DNA of 64,000 nt from Halonatronum saccharophilum DSM 13868 (GTDB lineage: Bacteria; Bacillota; Halanaerobiia; Halobacteroidales; Halobacteroidaceae), in NCBI RefSeq assembly GCF_000517025.1, contig NZ_KI912092.1, forward strand, positions 132,195 to 196,194, given 5' to 3'. A model generated the notes under the pieces. The model saw only the letters and a program-made list of their open reading frames with translations. It ran no database searches and was not told the DNA's origin. Shown in pieces: positions 40,638-51,352 of the stretch (position 1 is its first letter; each line of letters starts with the position of its first letter). Made by a program: the position numbers and the translations under genes.

Positions 40638-41504
40638 TTATACCTTTAAATGACTCTCATTAAAACCTTCACCTAAAACTTCATGAACATCTGTAATTAT
40701 AACAAAAGCGTCCTTATCAATACTATGTACTGTCCTTTTGAGAGTGGAAACTTCTGATCTATCAGTTATACATAGTAATATATCCTTATTTTCATCTGTA
40801 AATCCACCCTTACCATTTAAGACAGTCACACCTCGATCCAAGTTATCCATAATTTCAACCTTTATCTCCTTAGCATTATCAGATATAATAAATGCTGCTT
40901 TAGATATATTTATACCCTCTTGTACTAAGTCAATGACCTTACTGGTTATTATAAGAGAAATCAGAGCATAAAGGGCCAACTCCGCATTAAAGACGATTCC
41001 AGCTAAGGCTATTACAGCAAAATCAATTACCAATAAGCCTTGCCCCACACTAATATTTGTATATTTACTTATTAATTGAGCAATTAAATCAGTGCCTCCA
41101 GTAGTAGCTTTAGATCTAAATACTATTCCAAGACCTAAACCTGTTAATCCTCCCCCATAAATTGCAGACAATAAAGGATCACTAGTTAAAGTTGGTAAAT
41201 AAGGGGTTAAAAAGTCAATAAAAAAGGACAAAACGACTATACCATATAAGGTCCTAATCCCAAATTTGGCCCCAAGTTCCTTTACTCCTATTATAAATAA
41301 GGGTATATTTAAAGCAAAGACCACCTTACCTACAGGAAGATTGAAGAGATAAAAGACTACTGTTGCTAAACCACTGACACCTCCACTAGCAATCTTATTG
41401 GGAACTAAGAACATCACCAATCCCATTGCTGTCAAAATAGATCCTGTTGTAATCCCGATGTAATCATAAATAATACCTTTAACTCCTTGAACACTTTTTA
41501 CCAT
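40638..41504 (-). CDS. YitT family membrane protein
   Basis: 288 residues from ATG at 41502-41504 (GAGGATG upstream). Five or six membrane helices (about 10-180) with the family signature PNKIASGGVSGLATV and RSKATTGGTDLIAQ, followed by a soluble DUF2179 domain (about 215-285). Function unknown in the family. It follows the glycosyltransferase gene closely (18 nt), so it probably belongs to the envelope-polymer transcript. Confidence 0.9.
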   Translation of the reverse strand: MVKSVQGVKGIIYDYIGITTGSILTAMGLVMFLVPNKIASGGVSGLATVVFYLFNLPVGKVVFALNIPLFIIGVKELGAKFGIRTLYGIVVLSFFIDFLTPYLPTLTSDPLLSAIYGGGLTGLGLGIVFRSKATTGGTDLIAQLISKYTNISVGQGLLVIDFAVIALAGIVFNAELALYALISLIITSKVIDLVQEGINISKAAFIISDNAKEIKVEIMDNLDRGVTVLNGKGGFTDENKDILLCITDRSEVSTLKRTVHSIDKDAFVIITDVHEVLGEGFNESHLKV

Positions 41505-41522
41505 TATCAACATCCTCAATAT

Positions 41523-42257
41523 TTACTTTATTCTATTGATCTTTTGCTTCAAAACTTGGTGAATAAACTTAGGTAAGGATACCATTCTTCCTGCTCTAGA
41601 CGGTTCTTGGGCCAACCTATAAAGCCACTCTAAATTTAGCTTTTGGACCATCTGAGGTGCTCTTCTCTTCTCGCCTGATAAAATATCAAAGCTACCTCCT
41701 ACTCCAATTCCTACAGGAACGCCTAAAAAACTTAGATGCTTATCTAACCACTTCTCTTGCAAGGGAACCCCCATACCTACAAGGAGAATATCGACCTTGC
41801 TTACTTTTATCTCCTCTACTACCTTCTTCTCTAATTGACGATCCAAGTAACCATGGTGGAAGTTAATATCTAAATTAGGGTATCTATTTAAGGCCTCCTC
41901 TTTGGCCTTTTGAGCTACTCCTGGCTTGCCTCCTAAAAAATAGAAGGAATATCCCTTCTTAGAGCCCCTATTTAATAATTCCTGTACTATATCTATCCCA
42001 GAAACCCTCTCTTCTAAACTTTTGTTTAATAATCTAGAAGCTATTACAACCCCTGCCCCATCTGGCAATACCAATTGGGCAGAATTTATAATCTCCTTTA
42101 ATCTAGAATCTTTTTGGGATCTAACTATCATCTCTGCATTAGGAGTTACAACTATCTTGCTTCCCTCAGAACTTATAAAGTTCTCTATCTTCTCTAGAGC
42201 TTCTCTCTTGTTAACCTTATCTATTAATATACCAAGTACATCTACTCTACTTCTCAT
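41523..42257 (-). CDS. WecG/TagA/CpsF family glycosyltransferase
   Basis: 244 residues from ATG at 42255-42257, AGGTG 8 nt upstream and overlapping the csaB stop. Family segments: TPNAEMIVRS, LPDGAGVVIASRLL, FFLGGKPGVAQKA, and LLVGMGVPLQEKWL with GVGGSFDILSGEKRRAPQ. Members add N-acetylmannosaminuronate or N-acetylmannosamine to a lipid-linked sugar when making secondary cell wall polymers or teichoic-acid linkage units. Placement next to csaB points to the polymer that holds SLH-domain proteins. Confidence 0.92.
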   Translation of the reverse strand: MRSRVDVLGILIDKVNKREALEKIENFISSEGSKIVVTPNAEMIVRSQKDSRLKEIINSAQLVLPDGAGVVIASRLLNKSLEERVSGIDIVQELLNRGSKKGYSFYFLGGKPGVAQKAKEEALNRYPNLDINFHHGYLDRQLEKKVVEEIKVSKVDILLVGMGVPLQEKWLDKHLSFLGVPVGIGVGGSFDILSGEKRRAPQMVQKLNLEWLYRLAQEPSRAGRMVSLPKFIHQVLKQKINRIK

Positions 42258-43344
42258 AAAGATCACCTAGTAACCTTAATGATATTTCTATATTATCCCC
42301 AGCCAATCCTTCTAATTTCTTTATTTTTTTATTAATCTTCTCCTTTATAAACTCTTCTTTCTCCCATAATTTTAATATTTTATCAATACTATCAGATACA
42401 TTCAAATTATCTATCTCGGCAAAAGGATCTAAATCTAAGCGCTTTAGAAAACTATCAATTTTGGGATCATAGGATATTCCTAAGATGGGTATTCGCTTTA
42501 GACTAGCGAAGATAAGTGAATGTAATCTAACTCCTAAAAAAAGATCCATCCTACCTATTAGTCCTAATATCTCTCTAGGCTGATAGTAATCTTCTAAAAT
42601 TTGAACATCTGAATTCATTATACCCTTAATATATCTGCTAACCTTTAAATCATTGGGATAATGCAAAGGAATTAGTATTATATCTAGATTGGACCTCTCT
42701 TTAACTTTATCTAAAATAAGGGCCAACTTCATTAAATAACTATTATCCTTCCACGGGCGAATAGATACTCCCATAACAGGGTGGGATAAATATATTTCTT
42801 CTTTCTTTAAGATAGCGTTGGCCCTTTCTTCTCCTATCCCATCTAAAATAAAGACAGGGTCTGCTGTCACCTTAATATCTTGCTTAACCCCAATCTCTTC
42901 TAATAATTTCTTAGACTCTTCATCTCTGACTGTTATCTTCTTCACACCATTTAATCCCCTCTTAATCATCCTTTTATTTATCCTGCCCCTAACTGGGCCA
43001 ACCCCCTGTCCACAAAAGAAAACTGGCATCTTAAAAAACTTAGCCAAAGCTATAACCCCTAGATAATAAGGAATAGTTCTATTGCTAGTCACATCCTGCA
43101 ATAAACTTCCACCACCACTGATTAAGAGATCAGCTTTCTTAAACTCTCTAATTAAACCTTTAAAATCTCCCCTACCAACAGCTTTAATACCATGGATTTT
43201 TTCAGTCTTAGAAGGATTTGCAGAGATAGCAACTACATCTATATTAGAATCTGCTCTTTTGAGATTAGAGCTCAAAGAAGCTAAGATCGCTTCATCTCCT
43301 GCATTGTCAAAACCATAATAACCAGAGATAATCACCTTTTTCAC
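42247..43344 (-). CDS. csaB: polysaccharide pyruvyl transferase CsaB
   Basis: 365 residues from GTG at 43342-43344 (GGGGGGAG upstream). YYGFDNAGDEAIL at the N-terminus, FFCGQGVGPVRG, SIRPWKD and MDLFLGVRLHSLIFA are CsaB hallmarks. It transfers pyruvate from PEP to a sugar of the cell-wall polymer, making the ligand for SLH domains. In two-membrane Firmicutes, SLH-bearing OmpM porins attach the outer membrane to the wall this way, which fits the TolC and Skp genes here (inference). Confidence 0.92.
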   Translation of the reverse strand: MKKVIISGYYGFDNAGDEAILASLSSNLKRADSNIDVVAISANPSKTEKIHGIKAVGRGDFKGLIREFKKADLLISGGGSLLQDVTSNRTIPYYLGVIALAKFFKMPVFFCGQGVGPVRGRINKRMIKRGLNGVKKITVRDEESKKLLEEIGVKQDIKVTADPVFILDGIGEERANAILKKEEIYLSHPVMGVSIRPWKDNSYLMKLALILDKVKERSNLDIILIPLHYPNDLKVSRYIKGIMNSDVQILEDYYQPREILGLIGRMDLFLGVRLHSLIFASLKRIPILGISYDPKIDSFLKRLDLDPFAEIDNLNVSDSIDKILKLWEKEEFIKEKINKKIKKLEGLAGDNIEISLRLLGDLYEK

Positions 43345-43433
43345 GGAACTCCCCCCTTTTCATATATAAACTTTTTAACCTAATACCCTCCAATAATTTG
43401 AATAGTTTTGAGATTTTATTAAAATACCAAATT

Positions 43434-43562
43434 CAAAGACTTAGCACTGATAAATACTAATCAATCCCGATTAAATCTGATTTTAAACCTTTCTTATTTT
43501 TTATGCTCTAATCAGACCTTCATCGGCTCTTATCAGATTTAATCTGTGTCAAGCCTTTGCTC
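43434..43562. repeat. family B repeat copy 4
   Basis: Begins TTCAAAGACTTAGCACTGAT and continues with CGATTAAATCTGATTTTAAACC, as at 57796 and 60835. The right half has TCGGCTCTTATCAG words. It fills most of the gap between the csaB and DUF5693 genes. Confidence 0.65.
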
Positions 43563-43621
43563 TTTAATTATTAAAAAGATAAAATTAATTTCATTATAGA
43601 TTGGCGTTGATTAGTGAGATT

Positions 43622-43660
43622 CGCACCCCAAGGGCACTTCTTTCAGGGCGCTGCTAAAAA
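43622..43660. repeat. family E repeat, short copy
   Basis: GCACCCCAAGGGCACTTC followed by TTTCAGGGCGC: the two ends of family E without most of the interior found at 31053-31203 and 62489-62582. Confidence 0.55.
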
Positions 43661-43709
43661 AAAAGAGTTTTTAATCTTTTAAGTTCTAACTAAAAGTGAT
43701 CCTTTATTA

Positions 43710-45536
43710 TTATTTAATCTTAGCATTATCTAGTAATTTTAAAACTAATATCCCTATTGTACTTCCAATAATCAGTTCAATGAAGGTTCTAATTAAGGAT
43801 ACCCTAAGGGGTGTATGTAGATGAGAAAATGTATTTAAAATTGTAATCTGGCCAATAAGGCCTAATAACAATACCCAAAGATACTTCTTATCCCTTAAAG
43901 ATAGTCCAACTCCTATAAGAAGTAGGGGATGCCCTATTAAGAAGGTCTTAAATCTAGGTCTAATTACAAATAGCTTCTCTAATAGATCTCTGATCCTAAT
44001 CTCGACACCACTTGCAGCTATAATTGGATAGTTTCCTGTTCTTGTCAAGTAGATTAATCCCCCAAAAGCTAGAATAAGTCCAATAAAGAGATCTCTCCAT
44101 AATAAATGCTTCTCTAAAAATCCATTTACCGATACAGATAGTTCTCTCCATCCACCATAAAATAGATTCAAATAATAGATTAGTCCAAATATTAGAGGGA
44201 GGAGAAAGGATACTTTGACCCCACGAAAGTGATATATCTGTAAGATATACCCCAGATTTGATAATAAAGAAAATAAAAGAAGTCCACCTGCCAAGGTAAT
44301 CAAACTTCCCTCCCAAAACAGTCTATATGCTTTTGCTATTGTATAACCACCTTTAACCTTATCTATTAAATAGGCTAGTGTAAATAGCGGATATACTATT
44401 GCTCCGCCCAAAGCTATTGCCTCTAATAGTATTCTAGGGCCAAGGAGTAAATATACTGCTAAAGCAGCTAAGGGAACTAGAAAGATCAAAATTCTAAGCT
44501 TATTATGAAATCTAGCTAAGATTAAATATAATGGGGCCAACAAAGCTAAAGAAATTAAGACTTCAAAGAGGGCATTTCTATAAATCGGTCGAAAAGCGTT
44601 GGCCCTTTCTAGCCTATACCTTCCACCTTTAAGTCTCTCACTTAGCCCACTTACAAAGCTTAGAGTATCCTCTTCTTCTAAGAAAGGTTTTAAATATAAT
44701 CCTCTTACATTCCTTTCATTAACAGCTCTAAAGTATCTATCTATACTTCTATCTATGCCCAACCTCTCAAATTCTCTTATATCGCCACTATGTACTCTAA
44801 AAACTTCAAATTCCATTTTCTCGCCTAAGGTACTTATACCCCTTTGATGACCGATAAAGGGTTCTATCATACCCAAGCTGACCTTTTGGTCTTTTAAAAC
44901 ATAAGCAACCTGATCAATCTGATCTGGATAACCTACTACCCTATCTCCTTTAAAGATTATACTAACTAGATTCTCCAATTCTTTTAGCTTATTCTCCAGC
45001 TCTAAAGGTGATATCCCATAGCTAAGACGAGGAATCAAATTTAGATCTAACTTCTTTGCTTCAGCTATTATATCTTGATCTAAGTATATCTCTTCATCTA
45101 TAACCTCTTCACTAAAGTTACTTAAAACAAGGAGATTATCCCTTAAATTTAGTTCACCTTCTTCTACTTTTTGATCAAAAAGTAGTTTTAACTCTTTTAA
45201 CATCCTACGCTCTCCACTTATATATAAGTTATTATCAGCAAAGCTCTCTAAATCAGCTACTAGATCATTTAAAAAAGAGACCTCTCTTCCCCAATAATAA
45301 CCTATCTTCTCACTTTTCTTTAAATCACTTAAACTAAGAAACTCTATTGCTAAGGAAGTTATACCTGCCTCCTTCAGTTCTGAAAGGAGGTGCTGTTGGC
45401 CTTCTTCCTCTAATAAAGCATAATCCATAATCAGCTCCACATCTCTATTCTCTGACTCTATTTTATACCTATCTATTAAGATGAAGGATGAAGCTATTAA
45501 ACCTATTATTATAATTATACCTACTAATCTCTTCAT
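43710..45536 (-). CDS. DUF5693 family multi-spanning membrane protein
   Basis: 608 residues from ATG at 45534-45536 (GAGGGGAG upstream). An N-terminal anchor (about 3-22) is followed by an extracytoplasmic domain (about 30-320), then about nine membrane helices to the C-terminus. The family is commonly found next to csaB and TagA genes in Clostridia and relatives, as here, and has been treated as an unknown partner in wall-polymer or S-layer assembly. No enzyme motif is recognised. Confidence 0.8.
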   Translation of the reverse strand: MKRLVGIIIIIGLIASSFILIDRYKIESENRDVELIMDYALLEEEGQQHLLSELKEAGITSLAIEFLSLSDLKKSEKIGYYWGREVSFLNDLVADLESFADNNLYISGERRMLKELKLLFDQKVEEGELNLRDNLLVLSNFSEEVIDEEIYLDQDIIAEAKKLDLNLIPRLSYGISPLELENKLKELENLVSIIFKGDRVVGYPDQIDQVAYVLKDQKVSLGMIEPFIGHQRGISTLGEKMEFEVFRVHSGDIREFERLGIDRSIDRYFRAVNERNVRGLYLKPFLEEEDTLSFVSGLSERLKGGRYRLERANAFRPIYRNALFEVLISLALLAPLYLILARFHNKLRILIFLVPLAALAVYLLLGPRILLEAIALGGAIVYPLFTLAYLIDKVKGGYTIAKAYRLFWEGSLITLAGGLLLFSLLSNLGYILQIYHFRGVKVSFLLPLIFGLIYYLNLFYGGWRELSVSVNGFLEKHLLWRDLFIGLILAFGGLIYLTRTGNYPIIAASGVEIRIRDLLEKLFVIRPRFKTFLIGHPLLLIGVGLSLRDKKYLWVLLLGLIGQITILNTFSHLHTPLRVSLIRTFIELIIGSTIGILVLKLLDNAKIK

Positions 45537-45570
45537 ATAGCTCCCCTCTTTCACTTTGATAATAAACTAA

Positions 45571-45602
45571 AACTCACCCTAATATATATATTAGGGTGAG
45601 TT
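45571..45602 (-). terminator. perfect palindrome, terminator of the DUF2993 gene
   Basis: A 32-nt palindrome, arms AACTCACCCTAATATA and its complement, between the DUF2993 stop codon (45718) and the DUF5693 start. It probably separates the two transcripts. Confidence 0.75.
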
Positions 45603-45717
45603 AATTTAAACGTTCTTATTCTAGCTTATATTTTAAAATTAACTTATCTAACAAGATAGAAGGTCTAATCTCTCGACTATAGCCCCCCTTTAGACAAGTT
45701 AAATTAATTCTAAATTC

Positions 45718-46395
45718 TTAATTAATAATAATCTTATCCTCTCTCATCTTGACATTTCTAATCTTTAAAGGGAAAGGAAGGTCTGAAAGATCGATCTCAA
45801 ACTGTAGTTGATCCTTTAACTGTTCTATTAAAGCACTTGGGATAACTATATTCTGAACTGCTAGATTATCAACCTTATAAATAATCGACTCCTCTTCTCC
45901 TACGAGAAATCTACCCTCTATCTGCAAATTCACACTAGCATTAAAGAGTCTGATATTTCCCACCATCATCACTTTATTGGATAATAAATTAATATGAAGA
46001 TTATCAAAAATATCTAACTCCTCTTTATCTCTAAGATAATCATTAAGCTCATCTTCAAAAAACTCTATATTAAGATAGGTGTTCTCCCCTCGAACTACCT
46101 CCCACTCTTCTTGTACCCTCTTTAACCTCAAGCCTTCAAACTCTCCTTCGATCACCCTTATAGGCAAATCATCAATCAAGACCCCTTCCCCTCTAATCTC
46201 TAACCTATCTACAAAACCAAAGGACAACTTAATAGAAGGAAATGATCTAACCTTAACCGATATTTCTTCACTATAATCAAGCTCCTTATCTAAAGCCTCA
46301 GTAAGACTTCTAGAAATCGTCCTAGGCAACCAAAGCTGCATTATAATAAAGAGCAAGAGAACGCTTATAAGGCCAGCCTTTACTAGCTTGTTCAA
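45718..46395 (-). CDS. DUF2993 family secreted or anchored protein
   Basis: 225 residues from TTG at 46393-46395 (AAGGAGG 9 nt upstream). An N-terminal hydrophobic anchor (about 4-24) is followed by a beta-rich domain of alternating hydrophobic residues, as in DUF2993/LmeA proteins, some of which bind or mature envelope glycolipids. It precedes the DUF5693-csaB cluster, which suggests an envelope role. Assignment rests on overall pattern, with no catalytic residues visible. Confidence 0.7.
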   Translation of the reverse strand: MNKLVKAGLISVLLLFIIMQLWLPRTISRSLTEALDKELDYSEEISVKVRSFPSIKLSFGFVDRLEIRGEGVLIDDLPIRVIEGEFEGLRLKRVQEEWEVVRGENTYLNIEFFEDELNDYLRDKEELDIFDNLHINLLSNKVMMVGNIRLFNASVNLQIEGRFLVGEEESIIYKVDNLAVQNIVIPSALIEQLKDQLQFEIDLSDLPFPLKIRNVKMREDKIIIN

Positions 46396-46416
46396 AAGAA
46401 AAAACCTCCTTTCGTT

Positions 46417-46660
46417 AGTAAAGTGTCAGTGCCAGTGTGAGTGTCAGTAAAATCAAACCTCACACCTTCCACTATCTCACCTCTACATAATTCTTCTCTT
46501 CATCAAAATGGAAAGAATGATATTATTTTAAAGTCCTTCCTTGGTGAAGGGAATACTATCATAACTTTATGACATTGAGGTTAGATGAAACAAAGTCTAA
46601 GGTTTTTACTGACACAGACACTCACACTGACACTAGTAATAAAGCTAAGCTTTATTACTA
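46417..46660. repeat. paired hexamer arrays with AATAAAGC hairpin (C-type element)
   Basis: Left array of 6-nt words: GTCAGT, GCCAGT, GTGAGT, GTCAGT (46425-46448). Right array, inverted: ACTGAC, ACAGAC, ACTCAC, ACTGAC, ACTAG (46609-46636). The hairpin AGTAATAAAGCT/AGCTTTATTACT follows at 46634-46660 and includes the stop codon of the ZIP gene. The 160-nt spacer has no ORF. Confidence 0.7.
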
Positions 46661-47380
46661 AACCAAAACACTCAGCAATACCCCTAATGATAACCCTAAA
46701 ATTATCCCTGCAGTTGCATCTAAACCATAAGAAAAAGAATAAGAACCAGGCAAGAGTTCAAATATAGTAATATATAACATAGCACCTGCTGCAAATCCTA
46801 GAGTTAAGGATAGGACAAAAGGAGATATAGTACCTATTATTGCTCCTACAAAGGCACCAAGCCCCATGGGTATCCCTGGAAGAAGAGTTGCTATAATTAT
46901 CTTCTTTGAACTCCATCCTCCTACATTCATAGGAGTAGCCATAGATAACCCTTCGGGATAATTATGAAGAGCCATTATTACTGCTAAGCTAAGCCCTAAC
47001 CTCCCAGTAGCAATATAACCTGCACCAATTGCTAAGCCTTCAGGAAAATTATGCAAAGCTATCCCTAAACCTAAAAGTATCCCCGTCTGAATATAACCCT
47101 CTTCTTTTATATATCTATTAAAGATTATTGAGATTAGCCATAATACTAAGAAGCCGATTATTGTTCCACTGAGACCTAAGGGCCAATTACCGTACTCCAA
47201 AGCTTCCGGGAATAGATCAATCCCAACTATTGAGATCATAACCCCAGCAGCTAAACCCAATAACAGGCTGACCGACCTCTCACTAGGTCTGCGCCAGAAA
47301 ATAGTAGTAACCCCTCCCAAACCAGTGCCTAATACCCCAGCTAAAAGACCAATCGCTGTTGTCTGTAAGACATAGTTCAT
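46658..47380 (-). CDS. ZIP family metal transporter
   Basis: 240 residues, eight membrane helices. The two metal-binding helices are plain: HNFPEGLAIGAG (TM4) and HNYPEGLSMATP (TM5). The family imports zinc or other divalent cations. GGAGGTG precedes the ATG. The cytoplasmic loop between TM3 and TM4 is short and lacks the His-rich stretch of some relatives. The stop codon lies inside a repeat hairpin, so the gene's terminator may be recruited from that element. Confidence 0.94.
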   Translation of the reverse strand: MNYVLQTTAIGLLAGVLGTGLGGVTTIFWRRPSERSVSLLLGLAAGVMISIVGIDLFPEALEYGNWPLGLSGTIIGFLVLWLISIIFNRYIKEEGYIQTGILLGLGIALHNFPEGLAIGAGYIATGRLGLSLAVIMALHNYPEGLSMATPMNVGGWSSKKIIIATLLPGIPMGLGAFVGAIIGTISPFVLSLTLGFAAGAMLYITIFELLPGSYSFSYGLDATAGIILGLSLGVLLSVLV

Positions 47381-47395
47381 AAGAACACCTCCGCT

Positions 47396-47526
47396 ATCAC
47401 CATAGCTACTAGTTACTAGCTATTAGCCAAAAGCCAGAAACCAGAAGCTACTAGCTACCTTACATTTAGTATACCTAATATCTATGCCATTATAATAATA
47501 GTTATGATTTTATGAGCTATGAGCTA
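47396..47526. repeat. heptamer array pair (AGCTACT type)
   Basis: 47404-47460 reads almost exactly as 7-nt words: AGCTACT, AGTTACT, AGCTATT, AGCCAAA, AGCCAGA, AACCAGA, AGCTACT, AGCTACC. Short words ATGAGCT, ATGAGCT follow at 47511-47525. A similar array is at 48689-48752, on the other side of prfB. Confidence 0.6.
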
Positions 47527-47559
47527 AAAAAGGCTGTACCCTAGGGCACAGCCTTTTTT
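47526..47559 (-). terminator. terminator of prfB
   Basis: Arms AAAAAAGGCTGT and ACAGCCTTTTTT around a GGG/CCC centre, 15 nt beyond the prfB stop codon; strong T-run on the minus strand. Confidence 0.9.
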
Positions 47560-47573
47560 AGCTAGCTATATAC

Positions 47574-48669
47574 TTATTGCTGTCTAAGATATCCTTCAAT
47601 GAACTCTTCTAAATCTCCATCCATAACTGCTGAAGTCTTTCCAGTCTCAACTTCAGTTCTATGATCTTTTACCATCTGATAAGGGTGAAAGACATAAGAT
47701 CGAATCTGACTTCCCCAAGCAATCTCCTTCTTCTCACCTCTGATCTCATCAATCTTTTGGGCTTCTTTTTCTTGCATATACTCAAATATCTTGGATTTTA
47801 AGATGCTCATAGCACTTGCTTTATTCTTATGCTGAGATCTTTCATTTTGACATTGAGCTACTATTCCTGTAGGAATATGAGTTATCCTAACGGCTGAATC
47901 AGTAGTGTTAACATGCTGACCTCCGGCACCGCTGGCTCGATAGGTATCAATCTTTAGATCACTCTTATCAATATCTATCTCTATATCATCATCTACCTCT
48001 GGCATTATATCTACTGAAGCAAAGGAAGTATGCCTTCTTCCTGAAGAGTCAAAGGGAGATATCCTAACTAAGCGATGTACCCCCTTCTCCGACTTCAAGT
48101 AACCATAAGCATACGGGCCAACGATTCGTAAGGTTACACTCTTAATCCCAGCTTCATCACCTGGCATTAATTCCATGATACTAACCTTATAGTCATTACC
48201 CTCAGCCCATCTAGTGTACATTCTAAGTAGCATCTCTGCCCAATCCTGGGACTCGGTCCCACCAGCACCTGGGTTGATGGATAGCAAAGCATTATTTTGA
48301 TCATAATCTCCAGATAATAGAGTCTTTAGTTCCAACTTCTCTATTGCCGGAGCAAGTTTGTTGGCCCTTTTTTCTACCTCTTTTATCACACCTTTGTCAT
48401 CTTCCTCTATAGCCATCTCTAGTAACAATTCTAACTCCTCAACTTCCTCCCAAAGACCATCAAAGTCATCTAACTTACTCTTAACTGCACTTAATCTCTG
48501 AGCTATCCGCTGAGCCTTATCACTATCATCCCAAAAGTCAGGAGCTGCCATTCTCTTTTCTAGCTTCTTCTTCCGCTCTTCTAAGCTATCATAGTCAAAG
48601 AGATTCCCTCAAATCTATCAACTTATCTTTCATCTCTTCTAAATTGGCTTTCAATTCACTTTCTATCAT
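47574..48669 (-). CDS. prfB: peptide chain release factor 2, with programmed +1 frameshift
   Basis: Recognises UGA and UAA stops. Zero frame begins with ATG at 48667-48669 (AAGGAG upstream) and reads 24 codons to CTT TGA at 48600-48595. Translation then shifts +1 (skipping base 48597) and continues with GAC at 48596-48594 to 47574, giving 364 residues. The second part carries the GGQ loop (YRASGAGGQHVNTTDSA) and the SPF anticodon tripeptide (VRISPFDSSGRRHTS). The frameshift is the conserved autoregulatory device of this gene. It follows secA, 84 nt downstream. Confidence 0.96.
48594..48610 (-). promoter_or_regulatory. prfB recoding site
   Basis: Minus strand: internal Shine-Dalgarno GAGGG (48606-48610), then the slippery CTT TGA C (48600-48594). 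When RF2 is scarce, the UGA is read slowly and the ribosome slips +1. Confidence 0.93.
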
Positions 48670-48688
48670 CTATTTCACTCCTTGTTTT

Positions 48689-48752
48689 TAGCTAATTGCT
48701 TTTAGCTACTAGCCCTTAGCTAAAAACTAGGAACTAATAGCTAGCAGCTACT
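48689..48752. repeat. heptamer array (AGCTACT type), prfB-secA gap
   Basis: Words such as TTAGCTA, TTAGCTACTAG, CTTAGCTA and then the inverted CTAATAGCTAGCAGCTACTA, ending next to the secA stop codon at 48754. Confidence 0.55.
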
Positions 48753-48753
48753 A

Positions 48754-51309
48754 TCACTTATTAATACAACACTTCTTATACTTCTTCCCGCTTCCACAAG
48801 GGCAGGGATCATTTCTTCCTGGCTCATCAGTTTTAACTATAGGAGTTAACTTCTGTTCTTCTCCTCCTGTATTACCTTTTCTTCTACCGCCAGCAGTATC
48901 GTAAGCTGTAGTTAGAGGGCCATGAGTATAGTCAAGCTTTCTTCTATCCTCACTATCATCCTTTCTTACAACTTCAATAGCAAATAAATACTTGATAATA
49001 TCTTCTCTAATTGAAGCACTCATCTCTCTAAACATATCAAAAGATTCCATCTTATACTCTACTAAAGGATTTCTCTGACCATAAGCTCGAAGTCCAATAC
49101 CTTGGCGTAGTTGATCCATTGCCTTTAAGTGATCCATCCACTTTTGATCAATTATCTTAAGCATTACAACCTTCTCTAACTCTTCCATACCTTCCATACC
49201 TAAATCGGCCCTTTTAGCCTTATAAGCTTCTTTAAAGTTTTCAAAGAGCTTATCTTTAACCTTATCTTTATAAAGTCCGCTTATATCATCAGCTTCTAAC
49301 TCTAAATCCTTTAACTGATTCTTAATATATTGAACCAAACCATCTAAATCCCAGCTACTTGGCTCTTCTTTTTCATCTATATATAGATCTATAATATCAT
49401 CTAACCATCCATCGGCCATTCTAAATAAAGCATCAGTTAACTTCTCTCCAATCAATACCTGATGTCTTTGATCATAGATTACCTTTCTTTGGTGGTTTAA
49501 TACATCATCATACTCCAAAACATTCTTTCTAATCTCAAAGTTACGCCCCTCTACTCTAGCTTGGGCATTGGCTAAGGACTTAGTAATTAACTTATGTTCA
49601 ATAGGTTGATCATCCTCTAAACCTAAGGTATTCATAATACTCTCTATTTTATCTGAACCAAAGAGTCTCATCAAATCATCAGATAAAGAGACATAAAAAC
49701 GGGATGATCCTGGGTCTCCCTGTCTTCCTGAACGTCCTCTTAGCTGATTATCTATTCTACGACTCTCATGACGTTCTGTACCAATTACATGTAATCCACC
49801 AAGATCTTTTACACCTTCACCAAGAACGATATCTGTACCACGACCAGCCATATTAGTAGCTATAGTTACTGCTCCTTTCTGACCAGCACGCTTAACAATA
49901 TCAGCTTCACGTTCATGGTGCTTAGCATTTAAGACCTCATGGGGTACATGAACCTGCTTTAATCTTCTGCTTAGCTCCTCAGAGTTCTCAATAGATACTG
50001 TACCTACTAGAACAGGTTGGCCCTTTTTGTACCTTTCTTTAATATCTTGGGCAACTGCATTAAACTTTGCATCCTCTGTCTTATAGATAACATCAGGATG
50101 ATCCTTTCTAATAACTGGTTCATTAGTAGGGATAACAATAACATCTAAATCATAAATTTCATCGAATTCATCTTCTTCAGTTTTTGCAGTACCAGTCATA
50201 CCAGATAGTTTATCATACATTCTAAAGAAATTCTGGAAAGTAATACTAGCCAGAGTCTGACTCTCTCTTTGAATTTGAACTCCTTCTTTGGCCTCAATAG
50301 ATTGGTGAAGACCTTCACTAAATCTCCTACCAGACATCAATCTACCAGTAAATTCATCTACAATCTGAACCTCTCCATTTTTAACTATATAATCTCTGTC
50401 TTTCTTCATTAGAGTATGAGCTCTTAATCCTTGGTTTATATGGTGTAAGTGATCCATATACTTATTATCGTATAAATTATCAATCCCCATAATCTCCTCT
50501 ACCTTATCAGTTCCTTCTTCTGTTAAGGTAACAGATTTGGCTTTCTCATCTATAGTATAGTGCTCTTCTTTTTTTAACCTTGGAATAACCTTAGCAACCT
50601 TATAATATAAATCTGGTGATTGCTGTGAAGGTCCAGAAATTATTAAAGGTGTCCTCGCTTCATCTATTAGGATACTATCAACCTCATCTAAGATAGCAAA
50701 ATTTAAATCACCTTGTACCAAGTTATCCTTCTTTAAAGCCATATTATCCCTTAAGTAGTCAAAACCAAATTGATTGTTTGTACCATAGGTTATATCGGCA
50801 GCATAAGCATCTTTTCGCTCTTGAGGATTCATATCCTGTAAGATAACTCCTACCTCTAAACCTAAGAATTCATAGATTTGGCCCATCCACTCACTATCAC
50901 GCTCAGCCAAATAGTCATTAACTGTAATAACGTGAACTCCTTTGCCAGATAAAGCGTTTAAATATGCAGGTAAGGTAGCAACTAATGTTTTACCCTCACC
51001 AGTCTTCATCTCACCAATCTTTCCTTGATGAAGAACGATTCCACCAATTAACTGTACATCATAGTGTCTCATACCTGTAACTCGTTTAGAGGTCTCTCTT
51101 ACTACAGCAAATGCTTCTGCTAATAGATCATCTAAAGTCTCACCTTGCTTTAACCTTTCTCTAAACTCTACCGTCTTCCCCTTTAATTCATCATCACTTA
51201 AAGCAGCAATACCATCTTCTAAAGAATTAATCTGATCGACCAAAGGTCTTATCTTCTTTAATTTTTTCTCATTAGGATCACCTAATAATTTACTTAAAAT
51301 CCCCAACAT
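48754..51309 (-). CDS. secA: preprotein translocase ATPase SecA
   Basis: Motor of the Sec export pathway, 851 residues. Walker A MKTGEGKT near residue 105, Walker [32 protein letters not shown] and the [16 protein letters not shown] motif VI are present. The C-terminal zinc-binding SEC-C tail ([13 protein letters not shown]) is intact, as in SecA that contacts SecB-like partners or ribosomes. AAGGAGG precedes the ATG. Typical order hpf-secA-prfB. Confidence 0.98.
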   Translation of the reverse strand: MLGILSKLLGDPNEKKLKKIRPLVDQINSLEDGIAALSDDELKGKTVEFRERLKQGETLDDLLAEAFAVVRETSKRVTGMRHYDVQLIGGIVLHQGKIGEMKTGEGKTLVATLPAYLNALSGKGVHVITVNDYLAERDSEWMGQIYEFLGLEVGVILQDMNPQERKDAYAADITYGTNNQFGFDYLRDNMALKKDNLVQGDLNFAILDEVDSILIDEARTPLIISGPSQQSPDLYYKVAKVIPRLKKEEHYTIDEKAKSVTLTEEGTDKVEEIMGIDNLYDNKYMDHLHHINQGLRAHTLMKKDRDYIVKNGEVQIVDEFTGRLMSGRRFSEGLHQSIEAKEGVQIQRESQTLASITFQNFFRMYDKLSGMTGTAKTEEDEFDEIYDLDVIVIPTNEPVIRKDHPDVIYKTEDAKFNAVAQDIKERYKKGQPVLVGTVSIENSEELSRRLKQVHVPHEVLNAKHHEREADIVKRAGQKGAVTIATNMAGRGTDIVLGEGVKDLGGLHVIGTERHESRRIDNQLRGRSGRQGDPGSSRFYVSLSDDLMRLFGSDKIESIMNTLGLEDDQPIEHKLITKSLANAQARVEGRNFEIRKNVLEYDDVLNHQRKVIYDQRHQVLIGEKLTDALFRMADGWLDDIIDLYIDEKEEPSSWDLDGLVQYIKNQLKDLELEADDISGLYKDKVKDKLFENFKEAYKAKRADLGMEGMEELEKVVMLKIIDQKWMDHLKAMDQLRQGIGLRAYGQRNPLVEYKMESFDMFREMSASIREDIIKYLFAIEVVRKDDSEDRRKLDYTHGPLTTAYDTAGGRRKGNTGGEEQKLTPIVKTDEPGRNDPCPCGSGKKYKKCCINK

Positions 51310-51352
51310 ATTCTATATATCCTCCTTGAATTAGTTTGTAATTACGTTATAT

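Noticed and set aside
46425..46640. Short repeated words as a possible CRISPR array
   Set aside because: Repeats are 6-7 nt, degenerate, without unique 25-40 nt spacers, and no cas gene is nearby.
48551..48669. prfB as a pseudogene or as starting at the internal ATG (48549-48551)
   Set aside because: The CTT TGA C slippery site, internal GAGGG and a well-placed upstream start show the standard programmed frameshift.
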